Part shown: positions 1 to 4,904 of the stretch, one piece after another | How positions within the stretch are numbered: the first letter of the stretch is position 1 | How the letters are laid out: each line of letters opens with the position of its first letter | Origin: Nautiliaceae bacterium | GTDB taxonomy: Bacteria; Campylobacterota; Campylobacteria; Campylobacterales; Nautiliaceae | Reading direction: 5' to 3' | Assembly (NCBI GenBank): GCA_027063075.1 | Contig: JAMOSM010000152.1 | Location: 1-5,395, forward strand | DNA length: 5,395 nt | Made by a program: the position numbers and the translations under genes | Notes under the pieces: generated by a model | Seen by the model: the letters and a program-made list of their open reading frames with translations, nothing else | Databases searched by the model: none | Told to the model about the DNA's origin: nothing

Positions 1-1
1 A

Positions 2-853
2 ATAGCCCTAAAAAGCCACAATAAAATCAAACAGTTTGTTAAACCTGTTTATATTGCAAATAAAAAAATGATAAAAAAAGCCGCAAAGCTTTTAAATTAT
101 GAAATTCCAAATGATTTTGAAATAATAGAAATTGAGGGAGAGTTTGAGATAAAACCTGGAATTATTGATAAAAAAGCGGGGGATTTCTCTTTTAGAAGTT
201 TTAAAAAGGCAATTGAGCTTGCAAAAGAAAAAAAAGTCGACGCAATTACAACGCTTCCGATCAATAAAGAAAGCTGGGCTAAAGCCGGGGTCAAATACAA
301 AGGCCATACGGAAGTTTTAAGAGATGTTTTTAAAAAAGACGCCATTATGATGCTCGGATGTCCTAAAATGTATGTCGCCCTTTTTACCGAGCATATACCT
401 CTAAAAGAAGTCTTTAAAAAGGTAAAAAAAGAAAACCTCCTTAGATTTTTAATAGACTTTTACAATTCAACAGGTTTTGAAAATATAAAAGTATTAGCTC
501 TAAACCCTCACGCAGGAGATGGGGGAATTTTAGGAGATGAGGAGATAAAAGAGATACTCCCTGCAATAAAAAAAGTAAATGAAATTTTAAAGAAAAAAAT
601 TTTTTACGGTCCTATTGTGCCTGATATTGCATTTGTTAAAAAAGAAGGAGTTTTTATTGCAATGTATCATGACCAGGGACTTGCACCTTTAAAAGCTCTT
701 TATTTTGATGAGAGTATAAACGTCAGTTTAAATCTGCCTATTTTAAGAACATCGGTTGATCACGGTACAGCTTTTGATATTGCATATAAAGGTATTGCAA
801 AAACCAAAAGTTACGAAAATGCGATAAAATATATCTTAAATCATAAAAATTGA
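2..853 (+). CDS. pdxA: 4-hydroxythreonine-4-phosphate dehydrogenase PdxA, 5'-truncated by window edge
   Basis: PdxA oxidises 4-phosphooxy-L-threonine with NAD(P)+; the decarboxylated product is condensed by PdxJ into pyridoxine 5'-phosphate (DXP-dependent vitamin B6 pathway, cytosolic). The frame is open to the left edge, and the 22 codons before the first ATG (68) read as PdxA sequence (IALKSHNKIKQFVKPVYIAN), so that ATG is internal and the true start lies outside. Only about 20 N-terminal residues, including the usual IGDxxGIG-type segment, should be missing. Counting from the ATG at 68, substrate-site GHTE is at 79-82. The three metal-ligand histidines of the family are H148 (NPHAGD), H201 (MYHDQG) and H232 (SVDHGTAFD). 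The estimated full length, about 300 residues, is shorter than E. coli PdxA (329). The wording ALFTEHIPL and APLKALYF...INVSLNLP is typical of Campylobacterota PdxA. pdxJ commonly lies just upstream in this phylum, but it is outside the window. Function is confident; the 5' end is not visible. Confidence 0.95.
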   Translation: MALKSHNKIKQFVKPVYIANKKMIKKAAKLLNYEIPNDFEIIEIEGEFEIKPGIIDKKAGDFSFRSFKKAIELAKEKKVDAITTLPINKESWAKAGVKYKGHTEVLRDVFKKDAIMMLGCPKMYVALFTEHIPLKEVFKKVKKENLLRFLIDFYNSTGFENIKVLALNPHAGDGGILGDEEIKEILPAIKKVNEILKKKIFYGPIVPDIAFVKKEGVFIAMYHDQGLAPLKALYFDESINVSLNLPILRTSVDHGTAFDIAYKGIAKTKSYENAIKYILNHKN

Positions 854-861
854 CATAAATC

Positions 862-880
862 AAGAAAAAAAAATTTTCTT
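862..880 (+). repeat. AT-rich inverted repeat after pdxA
   Basis: Seven-base arms AAGAAAA (862-868) and TTTTCTT (874-880) flank an A5 loop just downstream of the pdxA stop. The stem is almost entirely A-U and no run of T follows, so it is a poor intrinsic terminator. Its right arm coincides with the T-rich stretch before the -10 of the next gene, which may fully explain the symmetry. Confidence 0.35.
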
Positions 881-890
881 TAGATATAAT
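874..890 (+). promoter_or_regulatory. Candidate sigma70-type promoter for the ferritin-like gene
   Basis: A perfect TATAAT (885-890) is preceded by the T-rich stretch TTTTCTTTAGA. This is the arrangement described for Campylobacter and Helicobacter housekeeping promoters, which often lack a -35 box. Transcription would start near 896-898, giving a leader of about 15 nt that contains the ribosome-binding site. A consensus TTGACA at 850-855 is 29 bp upstream of the -10, too far to be its partner. This suggests the gene can be expressed independently of pdxA. Confidence 0.65.
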
Positions 891-900
891 TAATTAAAAA

Positions 901-906
901 AAGGAG
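901..906 (+). promoter_or_regulatory. Shine-Dalgarno for the ferritin-like gene
   Basis: AAGGAG lies six bases before the ATG at 913 and follows an A-rich run. It fixes 913 as the start. Confidence 0.85.
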
Positions 907-912
907 ATTTTA

Positions 913-1749
913 ATGGATTATCAAAAACTCATAAGATTTGAACACGAAAGTTTTATAAAATTTATTTATGCATCTGTAATGGTAAAAGAACAGGATACAA
1001 GACATAAACTTGAAGATATTGCTATGTTTAAATATCGTCATATGGTTTGGGCTATGCAGGATGCTGTACATAAAGGCGTTAAATTTAATATGGATTTTGA
1101 TGAAAAAGAGATTGCTAAGATAAAAGTCGAAAGAGAAGAAGATTTACTTGAAGTATTAATTGATGACCTTGATAATAATATTGCACTATATGAAGGAATT
1201 GACGACCCTACTATTAACAGACTTAGAAGCGATGACAGTTATTTTATTGAAGAGCTTAGAAGACTTGATATTGAAGGTGAAATAACTGCATTTAACGAAA
1301 AAAGAGAACTCCCCGGAGTAGAGCTTGAAGAAAATGCAAAAGCGGCACTTGTATTTTTCTTAATGGAAGAAACATTTAAAGAATATGAACTTATAACAAT
1401 TTACAGTTATCTGAAAGTACATAGCAATATTGCAATAGCTAACAGTGCTTTTACAGATTTAGCATACGATTCAATTTATCATCTTAAAAGATTTGCAGAA
1501 CTTGCTGCAAAAATGGGAGTACTAACTCTTCCAAAACCTATTCCTCATGAAAAATACGAAAATATCGGAATTATAGAATTTTTAAAAGAAAACATTGAAG
1601 AAGAAATGGATGCAGAAAAACAATGCTTAATTTTAGCTGAAAAAATAGGTAATAAAGAACTAAGCGACTTTTTACTATTTATCTCACGCCAAGAAGTTTA
1701 TCACGGAGAATTATTGCAAAGAGCTCTTAATGCAATTAATTCTAAGTAA
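913..1749 (+). CDS. Ferritin-like four-helix-bundle protein, apparently an internal duplication
   Basis: The 278-residue soluble protein is almost all helical, acidic, and has no signal peptide or membrane segment. I do not recognise a named gene. The pattern resembles rubrerythrin/ferritin-like domains, which bind diiron centres and act in iron handling or peroxide reduction. The C-terminal half (about 141-276) has helix-1 E157/E159, H190 in helix 2, an acidic helix 3 (E229-E231, E235) and an ExxH in helix 4 (E261, H264). The N-terminal half (about 3-120) matches it at a nearly constant offset of 147 residues: E10/E157, E12/E159, Y19/Y166, D35/D182, A37/A184, H43/H190, G55-V56/G202-V203 and E114/E261. 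R117 replaces H264, so the first half lacks the helix-4 ExxH. Helix 2 has no Glu three residues before H43 or H190, so a standard diiron site is not assured. There is no rubredoxin-type CxxC domain; C238 is the only cysteine. It has its own promoter, SD and terminator, so it is probably monocistronic. It could instead be a non-enzymatic iron-binding or structural helical protein. Confidence 0.65.
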   Translation: MDYQKLIRFEHESFIKFIYASVMVKEQDTRHKLEDIAMFKYRHMVWAMQDAVHKGVKFNMDFDEKEIAKIKVEREEDLLEVLIDDLDNNIALYEGIDDPTINRLRSDDSYFIEELRRLDIEGEITAFNEKRELPGVELEENAKAALVFFLMEETFKEYELITIYSYLKVHSNIAIANSAFTDLAYDSIYHLKRFAELAAKMGVLTLPKPIPHEKYENIGIIEFLKENIEEEMDAEKQCLILAEKIGNKELSDFLLFISRQEVYHGELLQRALNAINSK

Positions 1750-1778
1750 CCCTTTTTTTAGGGTTTTTTGCTTTTTTT
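1748..1778 (+). terminator. Rho-independent terminator of the ferritin-like gene
   Basis: The stem AACCCT (1748-1753) pairs with AGGGTT (1760-1765) around a T6 loop. It is followed by T4, GC and T7. It begins inside the TAA stop codon, so the transcript ends almost directly after the gene. On the opposite strand no U-tract follows the hairpin, so it would stop only + strand transcription. Confidence 0.88.
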
Positions 1779-1788
1779 AATAAATTTA

Positions 1789-1808
1789 ATAAACTTAACT
1801 AAGTTTGT
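1789..1808 (-). terminator. Weak hairpin, possible 3' end of the oor transcript
   Basis: AAACTT (1791-1796) and AAGTTT (1801-1806) form a six-pair stem with a 4-nt loop. It lies in an AT-rich stretch about 90 bp past the oorC stop. On the - strand it is followed by ATTAAATTTATTAAAA rather than a clean T-run. It is the only symmetrical element here that could mark the end of the leftward operon. The rest of 1750-1893 holds no gene that I can see. Confidence 0.25.
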
Positions 1809-1893
1809 ATTTTAAATTAACATAATATTATTTCTATTGGAAGACTAAAAGAGTCAAACACTTAAATGATAATAAGAAAAGCAAAAGGAAGAA

Positions 1894-2451
1894 TTAAGAA
1901 TATTTAGCAAGTACTTCCTCTGCTTCTTTATATCCAAGTTCGAACGCTTTTTTATTAATTTCTACAGCTTTTGGGGGAACAGTCTCAATCATTGCTTGAT
2001 ATACTAAGTCTTTATCAATATTATTCATTCTTGTTGCAATAGCAAGTGCTACAACTGATTGAGTAATCACATTTCCAACCTGCTCTTTTGCAATAGTAAT
2101 TACTTCAATAGGAAACATTTTCCATCTAGCTTTATCATCTTCTGTAGGATAAACTAGATTTGGTTCATAAACTATAATTCCACCTTCTTTTACACCATCT
2201 TTAAATAATTGATAAGATTTATCAGCAACACTTAGCATAAAATCAATCTCACCATCTACAGCATAAGGATATAAAATTGGCTCATCATCTAAGATAATAT
2301 CAACTTTTGTAGGACCACCTCTAACTTGAGAAGTATAAGTACCAACTTGCACTCCATATTTTCCAGCTTTTACATAAGCTCTTGCCAAAATTTCACCAGC
2401 AAGAAGGACACCCTGTCCTCCAACTCCTGTAAATCTTAGTTGCTTTCTCAT
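1894..2451 (-). CDS. oorC: 2-oxoglutarate:acceptor oxidoreductase, gamma subunit OorC
   Basis: This is the gamma subunit (185 aa, normal for the pyruvate/ketoisovalerate-ferredoxin oxidoreductase gamma family) of the cytosolic complex that interconverts 2-oxoglutarate + CoA with succinyl-CoA + CO2 using a low-potential acceptor. The gamma chain contributes to subunit packing and, by analogy with related oxidoreductases, to CoA binding. Visible family marks are the N-terminal glycine-rich GVGGQGV (9-15), TYTSQVRGGPTKVDIILDDEPI (split here as TYTSQVRGGP 38-47 and DDEPI 55-59), and PPKAVEINKKAFELG near the C-terminus (159-173). The ATG overlaps the oorB stop as ATGA, so translation is probably coupled, and an SD-like AAGGGG sits inside oorB. 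It is the last gene of the operon. Its closest alternatives would be gamma subunits of pyruvate or ketoisovalerate enzymes, but the DABC context argues for OOR. Confidence 0.93.
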   Translation of the reverse strand: MRKQLRFTGVGGQGVLLAGEILARAYVKAGKYGVQVGTYTSQVRGGPTKVDIILDDEPILYPYAVDGEIDFMLSVADKSYQLFKDGVKEGGIIVYEPNLVYPTEDDKARWKMFPIEVITIAKEQVGNVITQSVVALAIATRMNNIDKDLVYQAMIETVPPKAVEINKKAFELGYKEAEEVLAKYS

Positions 2452-3281
2452 GAATTACCCCTTACTCTGTCAATTAATTTATAATATTCTTCACAATATT
2501 CAGGCTCTTCTACCTGGTATAAAACACCTCTTGGAAATTTTCCTTGTTTTTTGAGCTCATATTGCTCTTGAGGGCTTAGCTTATCCCATTTAGCTTTTGG
2601 AATTAAGTTACCTTCAATCCAATCCATATTTTTCTTAGCATTTGCAAGCTTATTTTTTCTACCGAAGTTTACGTGACAATTTGAATGCACATCAAAGAAA
2701 CTAAATCCTTTATGCTCAAAACCTTTTACAAATAGTCTCTCTAATTTTTGAGCTTCAGCTACGCTTTCTCTTCCGATAAATGTAGCTCCTGCACCTTTAG
2801 CAAGTTCTGCCGGGTCAAATGTTGGGTCGATGTTACCATACTGAGTAGTTACACTCCAAGCTCCTTTTGGAGTAGTAGGTGAAACCTGACTGTTTGTAAG
2901 ACCATAAATAAAGTTATTTATTAAAACAAAATTTAAATCAATATTTCTTCTACATCCGTGAATTGTATGGTTACCACCAATTGCAAGCCCATCCCCATCA
3001 CCTGCAACAACAATTACGTGTTTATCAGGGTTTGCAAGTTTAATACCTGTTGCATACGCCACAGTTCTTCCGTGAGTTGTATGTACAGTATTTGCATCGA
3101 TATAACTACTAAATCTTCCTGAACATCCGATACCTGATACTATACAAATATCGTTTTTATCCCATCCAAGCTTTGCAAAAGCTCTAATCATAGCTTTCAT
3201 AATAATACCATCACCACATCCCCAACACCAAAGTGTCGGCATCTTATCAGTTCTTAAATAATAATCATAATTAAATGCCAT
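2448..3281 (-). CDS. oorB: 2-oxoglutarate:acceptor oxidoreductase, beta (TPP-binding) subunit OorB
   Basis: The beta subunit (277 aa) carries thiamine diphosphate and a proximal [4Fe-4S] cluster that passes electrons toward ferredoxin-like OorD. The TPP/Mg motif is GDG (94-96, in AGDGDGLAIGGNH) followed about 25 residues later by NN (122-123, in INNFIYGLTNSQVSPTT), the classic TPP signature. IGGNHTIHGCRRN (101-113) is typical of KorB/OorB-type beta chains. Probable cluster ligands, by analogy with pyruvate:ferredoxin oxidoreductase, are C19 and C22 (CWGCGDG), C53 (GIGCSG) and C202 (SNCHVNF). C110 and C263 are extra cysteines. The ATG at 3281 has AAGGAG six bases upstream, in the 13-nt gap after oorA. 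The TGA stop is shared with the oorC start in an ATGA overlap. There is no sign of truncation. Confidence 0.95.
   Translation of the reverse strand: MAFNYDYYLRTDKMPTLWCWGCGDGIIMKAMIRAFAKLGWDKNDICIVSGIGCSGRFSSYIDANTVHTTHGRTVAYATGIKLANPDKHVIVVAGDGDGLAIGGNHTIHGCRRNIDLNFVLINNFIYGLTNSQVSPTTPKGAWSVTTQYGNIDPTFDPAELAKGAGATFIGRESVAEAQKLERLFVKGFEHKGFSFFDVHSNCHVNFGRKNKLANAKKNMDWIEGNLIPKAKWDKLSPQEQYELKKQGKFPRGVLYQVEEPEYCEEYYKLIDRVRGNS
2458..2463 (-). promoter_or_regulatory. SD-like site of oorC inside oorB
   Basis: On the - strand AAGGGG lies six bases before the oorC ATG (2451-2449), within the last codons of oorB. It is one base off AAGGAG, and a G-U pair still allows full pairing to the anti-SD. It supports re-initiation at the ATGA overlap. 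Confidence 0.6.
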
Positions 3282-3287
3282 CTTTTA

Positions 3288-3293
3288 CTCCTT
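3288..3293 (-). promoter_or_regulatory. Shine-Dalgarno of oorB
   Basis: AAGGAG on the - strand lies six bases before the oorB ATG and directly after the oorA stop (3297-3295). It fills most of the 13-nt intergenic gap and fixes the start. Confidence 0.8.
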
Positions 3294-3294
3294 T

Positions 3295-4440
3295 TTATTT
3301 TGCTGCCATTTCTTTTAGTTTCGCTTTAATTTCAGCCGGACTTATAGGTCTTCCGTTTGCTTTAAATAAAGTATCAAAAGTTTCTGCTTTTCTTCCACTT
3401 GCCCTTTGAATTTCTTTAAAGTATTGACCTTTATTCATTTCAGTTACAAGTACTTTATCAAATTTTTTACACACTTCATCTATTTTCTCTTCCGGACTTG
3501 GCCAAAGTGTAATTGGTCTAAATAGTCCTACCTTAATACCTTCTTCTCTTAGCTGTTTAATAGCTTCTTTAACTGCTAAACTTACACTTCCATAAGCAAT
3601 TACAGCCATATCAGCATCATCAAGCATAAATTCTTCATAACTCTCAATCTCATCTTTATGCGCTAAAATTTTATTAAATAGTCTATCGATTAATTCTTGA
3701 CACATTTTAGCGTCTTCAGTTGGGAAGCCTGTTGGCCCGTGGTGAAGCCCGGTAATATGATATCTGTAACCTTTAAAGAATGGATTAAGTACTGCCGGCT
3801 CATCCGGACCTACATTATATGGTTCATAAGTTAAAGGGTCACCTTCATAAACTTTTCTATTTACAATATTTTTCTCAACTTCATCCTTATCAGGTAAAAC
3901 TGCTTTTCCTACCATATGTCCAAGTGTTTCGTCTAGTAACACAAACACAGGTGTCATAAATCTCTCAGCTAAGTTAAACGCCCTGACTGTTTCTGTATAA
4001 CACTCTTCAAGACTTCCTGCACATAGTGTAATTGATTGATAATCACCGTGAGTTGGTGCTTGAGCTTGAAGAATATCACCTTGTTGCGGTCTTGTTGGAA
4101 GACCAGTTGATGGACCACCTCTCATTACGTTTGTAATTACAAGAGGAACTTCTGCCATAAATGCAAGACCGATTTGTTCAGATTTCAAACTAATACCAGG
4201 ACCTGATGTATTTGTCATAGACTTAACACCACTCATACTCGCACCAAGTGCAACTGAAATACCTGCTATCTCATCTTCCATTTGAATAAATACACCACCT
4301 ACTTTTGGAAGCAATTTACTCATTTCATGAGCAACTTCACTTGATGGAGTAATTGGATATCCACCAAAAAATCTACACCCAGCATCAATTGCCGCAAGTG
4401 CTGCTAATTGGTTTCCTGTACTTACGATTTCTCTTGGCAT
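3295..4440 (-). CDS. oorA: 2-oxoglutarate:acceptor oxidoreductase, alpha subunit OorA
   Basis: The alpha subunit (381 aa) supplies the pyrimidine-binding half of the TPP site and the 2-oxoacid pocket. Domains in order are: an N-terminal pyrimidine-binding domain (about 5-190) with GGYPITPSSE (26-35), MEDEIAG (54-60; E55 or E57 is the likely TPP-activating Glu), TNTSGPG (76-82) and MRGGPSTGLPTRPQQGD (106-122); a middle stretch with TGLHHGPTGFPTED (230-243), typical of KorA/OorA; and a C-terminal transketolase-like domain (about 275-375) with YGS (283-285) and LFRPITLWP (307-315). The wording and the company of oorD, B and C point to 2-oxoglutarate rather than pyruvate or ketoisovalerate as substrate. 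The ATG at 4440 shares its A with the TAA stop of oorD (TAATG), which suggests translational coupling. AAGGAG lies seven bases upstream. The sequence is complete and shows nothing odd. Confidence 0.95.
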   Translation of the reverse strand: MPREIVSTGNQLAALAAIDAGCRFFGGYPITPSSEVAHEMSKLLPKVGGVFIQMEDEIAGISVALGASMSGVKSMTNTSGPGISLKSEQIGLAFMAEVPLVITNVMRGGPSTGLPTRPQQGDILQAQAPTHGDYQSITLCAGSLEECYTETVRAFNLAERFMTPVFVLLDETLGHMVGKAVLPDKDEVEKNIVNRKVYEGDPLTYEPYNVGPDEPAVLNPFFKGYRYHITGLHHGPTGFPTEDAKMCQELIDRLFNKILAHKDEIESYEEFMLDDADMAVIAYGSVSLAVKEAIKQLREEGIKVGLFRPITLWPSPEEKIDEVCKKFDKVLVTEMNKGQYFKEIQRASGRKAETFDTLFKANGRPISPAEIKAKLKEMAAK

Positions 4441-4733
4441 TACGCTTCTCCTTTTAGCTTTTTAACTTCATTTAGTTTTTTAAATTTATATTCATCTCTT
4501 TCTGCTACAAAAATACAAAAATCAGGACATTCAAGTTCGCACTCTTTACACCCAATACACCACTCAGGATGGCTAACTTTTACCATTTGACCTAAAATAT
4601 TGTGTGGGTCCGGAACCATCTCAAGTACTCCAGTTGGACAAAACTCAACGCAAAGCTCACAGCTTTTACAAATTGCTTCATCTACCCAAACAGGCGTATT
4701 TTCTGGCGCTTTTAATTTAAAATCTACATTCAT
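4440..4733 (-). CDS. oorD: 2-oxoglutarate:acceptor oxidoreductase, ferredoxin-like delta subunit OorD
   Basis: OorD is a 97-residue bacterial 2[4Fe-4S] ferredoxin-type subunit that relays electrons between the TPP/cluster core (OorA/OorB) and the external carrier. Two CxxCxxCxxxC-type motifs are visible: C22, C25, C28, C32 (ending FCP) and C59, C62, C65, C69 (ending ECP). An additional C73 follows in PDFC. The linker (33-58) is longer than in the smallest clostridial-type ferredoxins, and a lysine-rich tail follows the second motif. It is the first gene of the operon, with AAGGAG eight bases before the ATG and a candidate promoter just upstream. Its stop overlaps the oorA start by one base. 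The order D-A-B-C downstream of sucD matches the Campylobacter arrangement. Confidence 0.94.
   Translation of the reverse strand: MNVDFKLKAPENTPVWVDEAICKSCELCVEFCPTGVLEMVPDPHNILGQMVKVSHPEWCIGCKECELECPDFCIFVAERDEYKFKKLNEVKKLKGEA
4448..4453 (-). promoter_or_regulatory. Shine-Dalgarno of oorA inside oorD
   Basis: AAGGAG on the - strand, seven bases before the oorA ATG, is embedded in the last codons of oorD (LKGEA). It fixes the start at the TAATG junction. Confidence 0.8.
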
Positions 4734-4741
4734 AGCCTTAT

Positions 4742-4747
4742 CTCCTT
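4742..4747 (-). promoter_or_regulatory. Shine-Dalgarno of oorD
   Basis: AAGGAG on the - strand, eight bases before the oorD ATG (4733-4731), follows a run of A. It fixes the start of the operon's first gene. Confidence 0.85.
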
Positions 4748-4762
4748 TTTTTAATTTATTTT

Positions 4763-4775
4763 ATAATAACAAAAA
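4763..4775 (-). promoter_or_regulatory. Candidate extended -10 promoter of the oorDABC operon
   Basis: On the - strand TTTTTGTTATTAT contains a T5 run and TGT before TATTAT (4768-4763), that is TGnTATTAT. This is an extended -10 with one mismatch to TATAAT. No convincing -35 lies 16-18 bp upstream, which is common in this phylum. Transcription would start near 4757-4755, leaving a leader of about 22 nt that holds the SD. A terminator between sucD and this site makes a separate promoter expected. Confidence 0.5.
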
Positions 4776-4797
4776 TAAGATTAAACTAAGCCTATTT

Positions 4798-4818
4798 AAA
4801 AAAGCTTAAAACTTTTTT
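4798..4818. repeat. AT-rich inverted repeat in the oor leader
   Basis: Perfect seven-base arms AAAAAAG (4798-4804) and CTTTTTT (4812-4818) flank a 7-nt centre. It lies about 30 bp upstream of the candidate oor -10. It could be an operator half of a larger site, a curved A-tract element, or chance in very AT-rich DNA. No T-run follows it on the - strand, so it is not a terminator for sucD. Confidence 0.3.
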
Positions 4819-4822
4819 GAGT

Positions 4823-4839
4823 AAAAATGTAACATTTTT
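4823..4839. promoter_or_regulatory. 17-bp perfect palindrome, candidate operator upstream of oorD
   Basis: AAAAATGT, a central A, then ACATTTTT form a perfect dyad around TGTAACA, about 55 bp upstream of the candidate oor -10. The size and symmetry suit a dimeric helix-turn-helix regulator, and the spacing suits an upstream activator. On the - strand the core reads TGTTACA, which fits the TGTT[A/T]C[A/T] box I recall for the orphan regulator HP1021 of Helicobacter. A seven-base match is weak evidence in such AT-rich DNA. The regulator is unknown. Confidence 0.4.
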
Positions 4840-4875
4840 TATAAAAAACTTATTCCTCTGACACTTAGAGTTTAT

Positions 4876-4904
4876 AAAATAAAAAAACCCAAAGAAATGG
4901 GCTT
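4876..4904 (-). terminator. Rho-independent terminator of sucD (sucCD)
   Basis: On the - strand AAGCCCA pairs with TGGGTTT (one G-U pair) around a 6-nt loop. It is followed by T7, A, T4. The stem begins inside the sucD TAA stop (4905-4903), the same stop-overlapping layout as the terminator at 1748. It would separate sucCD transcription from oorDABC, fully or partly. Confidence 0.8.

Noticed and set aside
68..70. ATG as the start of pdxA
   Set aside because: The frame is open upstream to base 2 and encodes typical PdxA residues, and the ATG has no Shine-Dalgarno, only an A-rich run. It is internal.
92..345. Two overlapping - strand open frames inside pdxA
   Set aside because: They are antisense shadows of a clear enzyme gene, with Phe/Ser-rich composition and no recognisable domain.
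850..855. Consensus TTGACA overlapping the pdxA stop as a -35 box
   Set aside because: It is 29 bp from the TATAAT at 885, far beyond the usual 16-18 bp, and no other good -10 lies at the proper distance.
1843..1855. GACT-AAAAG-AGTC hairpin as an oor terminator
   Set aside because: The stem has only four pairs and no T-run follows on the - strand.
4408..4809. Two + strand open frames opposite oorA/oorD and the leader
   Set aside because: They are antisense to well-supported oor genes, rich in Ser/Thr/Phe as expected for reverse complements, and have no convincing ribosome-binding site.
4856..4870. CTCT...AGAG hairpin just past the sucD terminator
   Set aside because: A four-pair stem with a 7-nt loop is easily due to chance, and no riboswitch-like conserved core is visible around it.
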